The notes under the pieces: generated by a model
The model's database searches: none
Told to the model about the DNA's origin: nothing
The model's input: the letters and a program-made list of their open reading frames with translations, nothing else
From: JBDHAC01 sp039589195
GTDB taxonomy: Bacteria > Gemmatimonadota > Gemmatimonadetes > Palauibacterales > Palauibacteraceae
NCBI GenBank assembly: GCA_039589195.1
Contig: JBDHHV010000087.1
Span: 1 to 19,931, forward strand
Reading direction: 5' to 3'
Length of the DNA: 19,931 bases
Position numbers and translations under genes: made by a program
Shown: one piece after another, positions 1 to 7,635 of the stretch
Position numbering within the stretch: position 1 is the first letter of the stretch
Layout: each line of letters starts with the position of its first letter

Positions 1-6
1 GGCTGA
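1..6 (+). CDS. 3' end of an upstream gene (final codon and stop)
   Basis: A GGC TGA reading at the very start of the window shares its last base with the ATG at 6, giving a TGATG junction. The same junction type recurs at 7240-7244 inside this operon, so translational coupling to an upstream gene is likely. In Tad loci the gene before the secretin is often cpaB/rcpC, but only one codon is visible here and identity is pure inference. Confidence 0.3.
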   Translation, partial: G

Positions 7-1337
7 TGGTGAACGGGATGAAGGTTCGGCGTGTGGTGGGGATCGCCCTGGTCGTGGCCTGGGTGGCCCTGAACGGAGGAGCGCTCCAGGCTCAAGTGAG
101 CCAGGAGATCGTGCTCTCGACGGGCAACTCTACCGTAGTGGCCGTGGGCGCGCCGATGACGCGTGTCTCCATCGGAAACCCCGAGGTGGCGGACCCAGTC
201 GTAGTGTCCGCAACCGAGATCGTGTTGACAGCAAGGGCGCCCGGGTCCACGACTCTGCTCATTTGGGCCGGGGGCGCGCGTTCCAGCTACACGGTTCGCG
301 TGACCGCGGATGCGGCCACGCTCCAGCGTGAGTTCGAGCGGCTGTTCCCGGACGAGACGATCGAGGCATCCGCGATCGCGAACACGTTGATCCTCTCCGG
401 CGAGGTACAGGATCGACAGGTCGCGCGGAGAGCGCTCCAGCTGGCCCGGAGCCTGGGCGATGGTCAGATCATCGACAACATGGCTGTGCCCGACCTCGGG
501 CAGATCCTCCTTCAGGTGCGGTTCGCCGAGGTGAGCCGGAGCTGGATGGAGGAGCTCGGACCGACCCTCATAATGCGCGACGGCAGCAACCTCGACGTCG
601 TCATCGGACCGAACGACAACGTCCGGTCGAGGGAATCCCAGGACCCCGACGACCCGATCGCGGAGGCGTTCTCCGACGCGGTGAACTTCTTCATCTTCCA
701 CGAGCCTTCGCGCGTCGCGGCGTTCGTGCAGGCGCTCGAGTCGAAGGGCCTCTTCAAGAGCCTCGCCGAGCCCAACCTGCTCGCCATGCCGGCCGAGTCG
801 GCCTCGTTCCTGGCGGGCGGGGAGTTCCCCTTCCCCACCCTCCAGGGTGGTGGGTCGAGCAACGCGGTCACCATCCAGTTCAAGGAGTTCGGGATCCGGC
901 TCAGCTTCGTCCCGGACATCACCAATTCCGGTGCGATCCGGCTGTGGGTCGCACCCGAGGTCTCGTCGCTGGACTTCGCCAACGGTCTGGTTTTCCAGGG
1001 TTTCAACATCCCGGCTCTTCTGTCGAGGAAGGCGGAGACCACGATCGAGCTCGAGGATGGGCAGACCTTCGCGATCGCGGGTCTGGTCGACAACACGCTG
1101 GTCGAAAGCGTGAGCCAGATCCCGATCCTGGGCGACATCCCGATCCTGGGCGAGCTCTTCAAGTCGAGAAACATGCGTCAGAATCGGTCGGAGCTGCTGG
1201 TGCTCGTGACGCCGAGGATCGTGCGGCCGCTTGATGACCCGCCGCCGATCCCGACCGACGAACCGGAGACATGGAAGTGGGACAAGTCCATGCGGAACCC
1301 GGATGATCGTCCGGCGGATGGCTCGGACATCCCGTGA
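6..1337 (+). CDS. cpaC: Tad pilus outer-membrane secretin, CpaC/RcpA family
   Basis: This is the secretin that forms the outer-membrane channel through which the Flp/Tad pilus passes. The 443-residue product has a signal peptide at about residues 5-30 (basic MKVRR, hydrophobic core, LQAQ end). A pilus-formation N-terminal domain covers about 32-100 and a BON-like segment about 104-160. The secretin domain runs from about 250 to 407 and carries EPNLLA (255-260) and the hallmark IPILGDIPILGELF (372-385), followed by SELLVLVTPRIV. There is no lipobox cysteine, so a separate pilotin may be needed. The ATG at 6 is chosen because it overlaps an upstream TGA. The ATG at 18 gives a more compact signal peptide and is a fair alternative. 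The stop overlaps the next start. Confidence 0.95.
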   Translation: MVNGMKVRRVVGIALVVAWVALNGGALQAQVSQEIVLSTGNSTVVAVGAPMTRVSIGNPEVADPVVVSATEIVLTARAPGSTTLLIWAGGARSSYTVRVTADAATLQREFERLFPDETIEASAIANTLILSGEVQDRQVARRALQLARSLGDGQIIDNMAVPDLGQILLQVRFAEVSRSWMEELGPTLIMRDGSNLDVVIGPNDNVRSRESQDPDDPIAEAFSDAVNFFIFHEPSRVAAFVQALESKGLFKSLAEPNLLAMPAESASFLAGGEFPFPTLQGGGSSNAVTIQFKEFGIRLSFVPDITNSGAIRLWVAPEVSSLDFANGLVFQGFNIPALLSRKAETTIELEDGQTFAIAGLVDNTLVESVSQIPILGDIPILGELFKSRNMRQNRSELLVLVTPRIVRPLDDPPPIPTDEPETWKWDKSMRNPDDRPADGSDIP

Positions 1338-2617
1338 CGCAGAGGAAGCCGCCTCTCCGGTCGTTGAGCCGGGAGAGCGAGATCGCGGGTGAGAAGACAC
1401 ACCGGGATATGAAGCCTTCACGTCTCGTGTCTTCCTCCGTTTCCGGAGGCGAGCGGAAGTTTCTCGGACGTCTCGTTCGCGGCCGCTGGGTCCATGACCA
1501 GCGCGGCGCGATCGCGGCATTCGTGGCGATGGGTATCGCGGTGTTCCTCGGCATCGCGGCTTTGGCGGTCGATTTGGGTATGCTGATGACTGCTCGGTCC
1601 GAGGCGCAGCGGACCGCGGACGGCGCTGCGTTGGCAGGGGCGGCCGGGCTCATCTACAACCCGAACAACGTGCCCCAGGCCCGGCTGTGGGCGAAGCAAT
1701 ACGCCAGCCAAAACGACGTCAGGGGCTCACAGATCGTGCTGCGCGACCAGGACATCGACGTAATCCTCCCCGACAAGGTGCGGGTCCGGGTGCTGCGCAC
1801 CCAGAATTACGGGGGCGCGGTGCCCACCTTGTTCGCGCGCATGTTCGGGGTGTACGACGTCGACGTGGCGACGGTCGCCGCCGCCGAGTGGTCCGCAGAT
1901 GCCGCGAGGGTGAGCTGCCTGCTCCCGGTCGCCCTGCCCGATCGGTGGGTGAACTTCCTGAGCCTCGAGTGGGACCCGAGCGAAGGCGATTATTACGAGC
2001 CCCCGTATCTGAACGGGCAACCGAACCCGAACTACTCGGGCTACGGCACGCTCGGAGAGCTCGTCACGCTCCTGCCCTCGCAGGGCGGCAAGGGCGGAGG
2101 CCCCACGGACGCGCAGAGCACACGTCTCGAACCCGGTTATTGGGACCTGTGGCTACCTCAGGGCTTGAGCGGCACGTCCGAGGTTCGGACGCGAATCCTC
2201 GGCTGCCCCGATGGCCAGGAAAACGGTTACATTCCAACGGATCCGATGTGGAGGGAGGCGGGTAACCGGCAGACGCTAGCGGACGCGTTCCAGCAGATCA
2301 TCAACGACCCGCGCTATTCGGGCCAGTACTACGATCCGGCCTGCACGTGCGCTCGCGATTCGAACAACGGGAACGCGGTCGTCACGGGCGGGCTCCGGTA
2401 TCGCTCCGTTCCGATATTCGACCCCAACACCTTCACGCAGCAGGGATCCGGCCCTCACTTCCTGATCAGCCACTTCGTGGGAGTGTTCATCGACAGCGTG
2501 GATCCCGGGCCGCCGGGTCAGGCGAACGTCTATGCCCGAATCATGCCGACCGTCGGGTTCGGGAACAACGACCCCGGGGTCGGTCCGGTAGTAAAAGTAC
2601 TCAGACTGGTGGAGTGA
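1334..2617 (+). CDS. tadG: TadE/TadG-like Flp pilus-assembly protein
   Basis: The 427-residue protein has a short basic N-terminus followed by DQRGAIAAFVAMGIAV at residues 55-70. It then has one membrane helix (about 59-80) and the segment SEAQRTADGAALAGA typical of the TadE/G-like N-terminal domain. The long remainder would sit outside the inner membrane and has several cysteines (near SCLLP, GCPDG, ACTC) that could form disulfides. TadG-type proteins are minor, pilin-like or scaffolding components of the Tad machine. The GTG at 1334 sits in a GTGA overlap with the secretin stop. An ATG at 1409 (MKPSRL) would remove 25 residues and still keep the helix. It lies between the secretin and CpaE, and no separate TadE or TadF is visible in the window. 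Confidence 0.85.
   Translation: MTQRKPPLRSLSRESEIAGEKTHRDMKPSRLVSSSVSGGERKFLGRLVRGRWVHDQRGAIAAFVAMGIAVFLGIAALAVDLGMLMTARSEAQRTADGAALAGAAGLIYNPNNVPQARLWAKQYASQNDVRGSQIVLRDQDIDVILPDKVRVRVLRTQNYGGAVPTLFARMFGVYDVDVATVAAAEWSADAARVSCLLPVALPDRWVNFLSLEWDPSEGDYYEPPYLNGQPNPNYSGYGTLGELVTLLPSQGGKGGGPTDAQSTRLEPGYWDLWLPQGLSGTSEVRTRILGCPDGQENGYIPTDPMWREAGNRQTLADAFQQIINDPRYSGQYYDPACTCARDSNNGNAVVTGGLRYRSVPIFDPNTFTQQGSGPHFLISHFVGVFIDSVDPGPPGQANVYARIMPTVGFGNNDPGVGPVVKVLRLVE
2611..2614 (+). promoter_or_regulatory. Shine-Dalgarno that fixes the TTG start of cpaE/tadZ
   Basis: GGAG lies just before the stop of the preceding gene, with a 5-base spacer (TGACA) to TTG at 2620. The competing GTG at 2614 has no purine-rich tract upstream, so TTG is preferred. 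Confidence 0.6.
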
Positions 2618-2619
2618 CA

Positions 2620-3906
2620 TTGAGCGCAACGCCTGCAAATAGACCTTTGGACCCCGGCGGTTCCTTGACGGCGGTCGCGATCTCCGCGGATGGAAACTTC
2701 ACGGAGATGCTGCGCGGGCACCTGGAGGACAGCAACACGCACGTCGTGATCGAAGAATCGATCATCGCGCCGTTCACGGAGATCGACGATTCTCACCTCG
2801 AAGAGCTTCGGGGGCTGAAGCCGGATATCGCGTTCCTCGACCTCGAGAGCGACCCACACGTCGGGCTCAAGTTCGCGCAATTCATGATCGACTCGGGTCT
2901 CGCGGGCGCGACCATCGCCTTCGGGAGCGCGGACGCCCCGGAGATCATCCTCGCGGCCATGCAAGCGGGGGTGACGGAGTTCGTCGGAAAGCCGGTCGAA
3001 CCGCAGACCCTGGAAGGCGCCGTCGAACGCGTGCTTCGCAAGTCCGGGCGTCGCACCGTGAGGACGTCCGCTAAACCGGGCCGCGTGATCATGGTGTTCA
3101 GCGCGAAGGGGGGCACGGGGTCGACGACCGTCGCGGCGAACCTCGCGATCGAGATGCACCGGCTCACGCGTAAGAAGACGCTGCTGGTCGATCTCGATCT
3201 CGAGCTGGGCGAATCGGCTCTGGTCCTGGGCGTCGAGCCCCGGTTCAGCGTGGTAGACCTGCTGAGGAACTTCCACCGGGTGGATTCCGGGCTCCTTGCC
3301 TCGTACATCGAGCGCCACGATACGGGGGTCGAGATCCTGTCGGCTCCGTACCAACCCGCCGACTACGAAGCGGTCAGCAGCGACCGCGTCCGTCAGGTGC
3401 TGGGGTTTCTGAAGCAGCATTACGACTACATCGTCGTGGACTCTCCGAAGACCTTCACTCCGGCCACACTCGGGGCCCTCGAGGACGCGGACGAAGTCTA
3501 CCTGGTCACCACCGCGGATATCCCTTCGCTCCGCAATCTGACCCGATGCCTCCAGCTCGTTCGGAGCTTCGGGCGCTCCAAGGGAGACGAGTGGATCCGC
3601 CTGTTGGTGAACCGGTTCGACCCGCATCAGGCCGTCACCGTTCCCGAGATCGAGAAGACGCTGGGGATGGACGTCTTCTGGACGCTTCGGAACGACTACC
3701 GGGCCGTGATGAGCTCGATCAACGCGGGGCGGCCGGCGGTCACGGACCAGAAATCCACATTCGCGAGGGACATCCGGTCGCTGGCCTCGAGGATGACCGG
3801 AACACAATTGGCCGAGGGGTCGGGGGGCTGGCTCTCGGGTCTATTCGGACGAAACGGGCGCCATAGCGCGGCGGTCGCGAAGGATGAGGTGAAGAGTCAT
3901 GAGTAG
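2620..3906 (+). CDS. cpaE: Pilus polar-localisation ATPase, CpaE/TadZ family
   Basis: TadZ/CpaE is a MinD/ParA-superfamily protein that positions the Tad machine, usually at a pole. From the TTG at 2620 the product is 428 residues. The N-terminal 20-140 is receiver-like, with the candidate acceptor Asp74 in AFLDLE and Lys124 in VGKP. The ATPase domain starts at about 156. Its deviant Walker A is KGGTGSTT (163-170): the signature Lys163 is present, but Ser168 stands where ParA/MinD have the second lysine. LVDLDLELG follows at 189-197 and YIVVDSPK later. The open frame extends upstream into tadG, but the extra residues are the shadow of that gene. It overlaps tadA by 8 bases. Confidence 0.92.
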   Translation: MSATPANRPLDPGGSLTAVAISADGNFTEMLRGHLEDSNTHVVIEESIIAPFTEIDDSHLEELRGLKPDIAFLDLESDPHVGLKFAQFMIDSGLAGATIAFGSADAPEIILAAMQAGVTEFVGKPVEPQTLEGAVERVLRKSGRRTVRTSAKPGRVIMVFSAKGGTGSTTVAANLAIEMHRLTRKKTLLVDLDLELGESALVLGVEPRFSVVDLLRNFHRVDSGLLASYIERHDTGVEILSAPYQPADYEAVSSDRVRQVLGFLKQHYDYIVVDSPKTFTPATLGALEDADEVYLVTTADIPSLRNLTRCLQLVRSFGRSKGDEWIRLLVNRFDPHQAVTVPEIEKTLGMDVFWTLRNDYRAVMSSINAGRPAVTDQKSTFARDIRSLASRMTGTQLAEGSGGWLSGLFGRNGRHSAAVAKDEVKSHE

Positions 3907-5305
3907 TGCAACCGAGCTTCCCGAGCGCGAGGGGTCGGCGTCTCCGCGTAGCGGGCAGGCCTCGTGGGAGAGCCACGGTGACGCGGCGGATACGGGCTGG
4001 GTAGGGACGGCCGAGTATCCGAGCGAGTTGCAGGAGATCCGAACCCGGGTTCACCGGCGTCTGCTCGAGCGCCTCAACCTGGCCAATCTGAGCGAGCGAG
4101 ATTCGGAGGAGGCGGCGGACGAGGTCCGCAAGATCGTTCGGGACCTGCTCTTGAGCGAGGAGACTCCACTCAATCTCGAAGAGCGGGAGATGCTCGTCGA
4201 GCAGGTAGTCAACGAGGTCTTCGGCCTCGGACCGCTGGAGCCGCTCGTGAACGACATGAGCATCTCCGACATCCTGGTGAACGGATTCGATCAGGTGTTC
4301 GTCGAGATCGATGGTAAGCTGCACAAGACCGACGTTCGGTTCCGGGACGACCGGCACCTGCTCCAGGTGATCGACCGGATCGTTTCGGCGGTCGGGCGGC
4401 GGATCGACGACTCGTCTCCGATGGTGGACGCGCGATTGGCGGACGGCTCGCGTGTGAACGCGATCATCCCGCCACTCGCGATCGACGGTCCGCACTTGTC
4501 GATCCGTAAGTTCCGCCGCGACGTATTGTCCGCGGACGATCTCCAGCGGAGCGGGTCGTTGACGCCCGAGATGCTGGTGTTGCTGCAGGGGTGCGTGAAG
4601 GCGCAGCTGAACATGCTCATCACGGGTGGGACCGGATCGGGAAAAACCACCCTGCTAAACGTGATGTCAGAGTCGATCCCGCACGATGAGCGAATCGTAA
4701 CGATCGAGGACTCCGCGGAGCTGCAGCTCCGCCAGCCGCACGTCGTCCGGCTCGAGACCCGCCCACCAAACATCGAGGGAGTGGGTCAGGTCGACCAGCG
4801 TCAGCTCGTCATCAACTCGCTGCGTATGCGGCCCGACCGAATCATCGTCGGTGAGGTCCGCGGTTCTGAAGCGATCGACATGCTTCAGGCCATGAATACC
4901 GGTCACGACGGGTCGCTCACGACCCTGCACGCGAACACGACGCGCGACGCGCTCCACCGTCTGGAGACGATGGTCTCGATGGCCAACCTCAATCTTCCGG
5001 AGAAGGGGGTCCGTCAGCAAATCGCGAGCGCGATCGACGTCGTCGTCCACGTGTCCCGGCTCTCGGACGGACGGCGAAAGATCGTCTCGATCGCGGAGAT
5101 CGTCGGGATGGAAGGCGACGTGATCACCATGCAGGAGCTCTTCACGTTCGAGCGGGAGGGCGTCTCGCCCGAAGGCAAGGTCGTGGGAGTGTTCAAGGCG
5201 ACCGGAATCCGTCCGAAGTGTGCGGAGCGTCTGATGGAGCACGGCATCGACCTGTCCGAGACGCTGTTCGCCAACCTCGACCTCGCGAGCGGGATGGGAC
5301 GGTGA
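3899..5305 (+). CDS. tadA: Tad pilus motor ATPase, TadA/CpaF (type II/IV secretion ATPase)
   Basis: This cytoplasmic hexameric ATPase drives pilus assembly at the inner membrane. The 468-residue product has an N-terminal helical domain (about 40-120) with GLGPLEPL at 109-116, and then the RecA-like core. Walker A is GGTGSGKT (243-250), the Asp box lies near IVTIEDSAELQL (266-277), Walker B is RPDRIIVGEVRG (311-322), and the His box is around GHDGSLTTLHAN (335-346). All catalytic motifs are intact and the length is normal for the family. The start ATG at 3899 has AGGTGA a few bases upstream and overlaps the cpaE end. The stop shares bases with the tadB GTG, so expression with TadB is probably coupled. 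Confidence 0.97.
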   Translation: MSSATELPEREGSASPRSGQASWESHGDAADTGWVGTAEYPSELQEIRTRVHRRLLERLNLANLSERDSEEAADEVRKIVRDLLLSEETPLNLEEREMLVEQVVNEVFGLGPLEPLVNDMSISDILVNGFDQVFVEIDGKLHKTDVRFRDDRHLLQVIDRIVSAVGRRIDDSSPMVDARLADGSRVNAIIPPLAIDGPHLSIRKFRRDVLSADDLQRSGSLTPEMLVLLQGCVKAQLNMLITGGTGSGKTTLLNVMSESIPHDERIVTIEDSAELQLRQPHVVRLETRPPNIEGVGQVDQRQLVINSLRMRPDRIIVGEVRGSEAIDMLQAMNTGHDGSLTTLHANTTRDALHRLETMVSMANLNLPEKGVRQQIASAIDVVVHVSRLSDGRRKIVSIAEIVGMEGDVITMQELFTFEREGVSPEGKVVGVFKATGIRPKCAERLMEHGIDLSETLFANLDLASGMGR

Positions 5306-6288
5306 ACGCGCTACGTGGCTCCCCGGTCCTGGCGGCCCTGGTCGCCTTCGGCATCATCGCGCTGGCGATCGCATCGCTTGCCCTGCTGTGGGAGGGGCTT
5401 CGGCAGGCCGGGCGTCAGCGGTCGATCGGTCGTGAGCTCCGGAAGCTGTCGGACCCCGATCGGGAGGAGGGTCTCGCGGACCTGTTGCGAACGCGAGCGC
5501 CCGGCGACCCCAACTGGCTCGAGCCGCTGCTGCTCAAGCTCCCGCGCCGTCAGGATATGCGGCACTTCCTCGGCCAGGCCGACATAGGGTGGAGCGTGGG
5601 CACTTTCTTCCTACTCACCGTCGGTATGGCGGCTGCGGTAGGGATCGCGATGCTGGTTTCAGTGGGAGGCTGGATCCTGCCGGTCGGCGGAGCGGCGTTC
5701 GGTGCGCTGATGCCGTACTTGCACGCTTCGCGCCAGCGGAAGAAGCGTTTCGCCCGCTTCGAAGAGAACTTCCCGGAGGCGATCGACCTTCTGGGACGAG
5801 CGATCCGGGCGGGTCACGCCTTTTCGACCGGGTTGCGAGTCGTGTCCGAGGAATCACCCGACCCTATCTCGACCGAGTTCCGGCAGGTCTACGAGGAGCA
5901 GAAATTCGGGTTGCCGCTCTCGGAGTCTCTGCTCGCGCTAGCGGATCGCCTGAGCCTCCTCGACGTACGGATCTTCGTGACGGCCGTGCTGATCCAGCTC
6001 GAATCCGGCGGCAACCTCGCCGAGATCCTCGACAACCTCTCGAAGATCATCCGCGATCGGTTCCGCTTCCGGCGACAGCTGCGGACGCACACGGCTCACG
6101 GGCGCATGACGGGGATCGTGCTCGGGCTGGCCCCGATCGTAGCCGGTGTGGGGATGTTCACCCTGAATCCGGAGTATATGCGCGTGCTGTTCACTGAGCC
6201 GCTCGGACGGCTGATGCTCGCGATGGCTGCAGGACTGCAGCTCATCGGGTTCATCGCGATTCGGCGGATCATGGACATCGACCTCTGA
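5302..6288 (+). CDS. tadB: Tad inner-membrane platform protein TadB
   Basis: TadB and TadC form the inner-membrane platform that works with the TadA motor. From the GTG at 5302 (GTGA overlap with tadA) the product is 328 residues. It has a membrane helix at about 8-30, a hydrophobic pair at about 98-140, and a T2SSF domain from about 150, with FEENFPEAIDLLGRAIRAGH at 153-172. Two C-terminal helices follow, with EYMRVLFTEPLGR between them. The open frame continues further upstream inside tadA, but that extension has neither a signal nor a helix and is rejected. TadB is normally about 300-330 residues, so this is full length. Confidence 0.93.
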   Translation: MNALRGSPVLAALVAFGIIALAIASLALLWEGLRQAGRQRSIGRELRKLSDPDREEGLADLLRTRAPGDPNWLEPLLLKLPRRQDMRHFLGQADIGWSVGTFFLLTVGMAAAVGIAMLVSVGGWILPVGGAAFGALMPYLHASRQRKKRFARFEENFPEAIDLLGRAIRAGHAFSTGLRVVSEESPDPISTEFRQVYEEQKFGLPLSESLLALADRLSLLDVRIFVTAVLIQLESGGNLAEILDNLSKIIRDRFRFRRQLRTHTAHGRMTGIVLGLAPIVAGVGMFTLNPEYMRVLFTEPLGRLMLAMAAGLQLIGFIAIRRIMDIDL

Positions 6289-6312
6289 CCGCTGTGATCT
6301 GAGGGACGGAAG

Positions 6313-7242
6313 ATGATCTTTCTCGTCGTGGCCTTGACGGCGCTCGCAGTAGGGCTGCTCGTTCTCGGCTTGGCCAACATTGCCCCCGCCGAAACGCGTC
6401 TCGTGCGGCGGCGTCTGGCCTCGCTTCAGACGGGAGCGATGACGTATCGCGAATTGCGCGAGCGTCGTCGCCGACAGGCAAAGCGAGACCGGTTCTCGGG
6501 TGTCCTCGAGGCGCTTGGCGAGCGGGTCGGCGCGCAAAAGAAGACCGATTCCGCCACCCGGCTGTGGATGGTCCACGCCGGGATTCGGCACCCGAACGCC
6601 ATCGCCATATACGTGGCCACCCGCGTGTTGGGCGGAGCGCTTCTCGGTATCGGTGGCTTCATGGGCCTTGCGTTTCTGGGAGTTCGACCGCCGCCGCTGT
6701 TTCTGATCGCTGCTCTCATGGGGCTCTTCGGCTGGATGTTCCCGTATCTGTACGTTGATGGCCGAGTGAAGAAGCGTCAGCTCGAGCTTCGCCGGGCGCT
6801 CCCCGACACGCTCGATCTCCTCGTGGTGTGCGTCGAGGCGGGTCTCGGGCTCAACCAGGCGCTCGTGCGCGTGTCCGATGAGGTGGATCGCTTGAGTCCC
6901 GAAATGAGCGATGAGCTGACGGTGGTGAACCTGGAGATCCGAGCGGGGACGCCCCGCGACGAGGCGCTTCGGCGCCTCGGCGAGCGCACCGGCGTCGATG
7001 ACGTCCGCTCTCTCACGTCGATGCTCATGCAGACGGACCGGTTCGGAACCTCGATCGCGGACGCGCTGCGGGTTCACGCGGAGACGTTGCGCTCCAAGCG
7101 CATGCAGCGAGCCGAGGAGGCTGCCGCGAAGACCACCGTCAAGATGCTGTTCCCGCTCATCTTCTTCATCTTCCCCGCGATCTTCGTGGTACTCGTCGGG
7201 CCCTCGGTGTTCATTTTCCGGGACTTTTTCGGAGGGTTCTGA
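6313..7242 (+). CDS. tadC: Tad inner-membrane platform protein TadC
   Basis: This 309-residue protein is the usual partner of TadB. It has an N-terminal membrane helix (about 1-21), a basic cytoplasmic stretch, and hydrophobic segments at about 98-123 and 128-147. A T2SSF domain from about 155 has RRALPDTLDLLVVCVEAG at 160-177, and the C-terminal membrane helices are around 275-305. A purine-rich GAGGGACGGAAG precedes ATG 6313, and 24 bases separate it from tadB. This is the only Tad-core junction in the window that is a true gap of more than a few bases. The stop forms a TGATG junction with the DUF192 gene, which supports co-translation. Confidence 0.93.
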   Translation: MIFLVVALTALAVGLLVLGLANIAPAETRLVRRRLASLQTGAMTYRELRERRRRQAKRDRFSGVLEALGERVGAQKKTDSATRLWMVHAGIRHPNAIAIYVATRVLGGALLGIGGFMGLAFLGVRPPPLFLIAALMGLFGWMFPYLYVDGRVKKRQLELRRALPDTLDLLVVCVEAGLGLNQALVRVSDEVDRLSPEMSDELTVVNLEIRAGTPRDEALRRLGERTGVDDVRSLTSMLMQTDRFGTSIADALRVHAETLRSKRMQRAEEAAAKTTVKMLFPLIFFIFPAIFVVLVGPSVFIFRDFFGGF

Positions 7243-7613
7243 TGCGTACGATCCGGATCGCCAACGCCAGCCGTGGCGCGGTGCTCGGCGACCGGATCCA
7301 GGTCGCTGACCGCTGGTGGCCTCGCCTACGTGGCCTGATCGGCCAGCCCGAGCCACAACACGGAGAAGGCCTCCTCATCGCGCCGAGTCAGGGCGTGCAC
7401 ATGTACTGGATGAAGTTCGCCATCGATGTGGTGCTGGTGGACAAGGGGAAGCGGGTCGTAGCGGCATATTCGGACCTACAGCCCGGAAAGCGTACCAAGA
7501 TGCACTGGAGCGCCGAGTATGCGCTCGAGTTGCCGACCGGGGCGCTCGCGGCTACGGGGACGGAGGTCGGCGACCAGCTCGAGTGGACCGAAAGCGGCCG
7601 CGTGGCCGCGTGA
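7242..7613 (+). CDS. DUF192 family protein in Tad operon
   Basis: A 123-residue soluble protein matching DUF192 across nearly its full length. RWWPRLRGLIGQP (24-36) is followed by the family core GVHMYWMKFAIDVVLVD (51-67), then LQPGKRT and ALELPTGALAATG near the end. The molecular function of DUF192 is unknown. No signal peptide is visible, so a cytoplasmic location is predicted. The start overlaps the tadC stop in TGATG, with GGAGGG just upstream. DUF192 genes occur next to Tad genes in other bacteria, so a role tied to the pilus is reasonable, though it is inferred from position only. Confidence 0.9.
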   Translation: MRTIRIANASRGAVLGDRIQVADRWWPRLRGLIGQPEPQHGEGLLIAPSQGVHMYWMKFAIDVVLVDKGKRVVAAYSDLQPGKRTKMHWSAEYALELPTGALAATGTEVGDQLEWTESGRVAA

Positions 7614-7635
7614 TGCGCGAAGGACGAAGAAGACG

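Noticed and set aside
2347..2619. N-terminal extension of CpaE/TadZ into tadG
   Set aside because: The extra residues are Arg/His/Pro-rich tadG shadow, and a good SD precedes TTG 2620.
2530..3807. Long minus-strand open frame opposite cpaE (425 codons)
   Set aside because: It is the antisense shadow of a well-supported CpaE/TadZ gene and has no domain of its own.
5938..7356. Long open frame on the minus strand opposite tadB/tadC (472 codons)
   Set aside because: It has no signal, motif or SD, and its composition (Arg, His, Glu, Pro rich) is typical of the antisense of GC-rich genes. The plus strand holds clear TadB and TadC.
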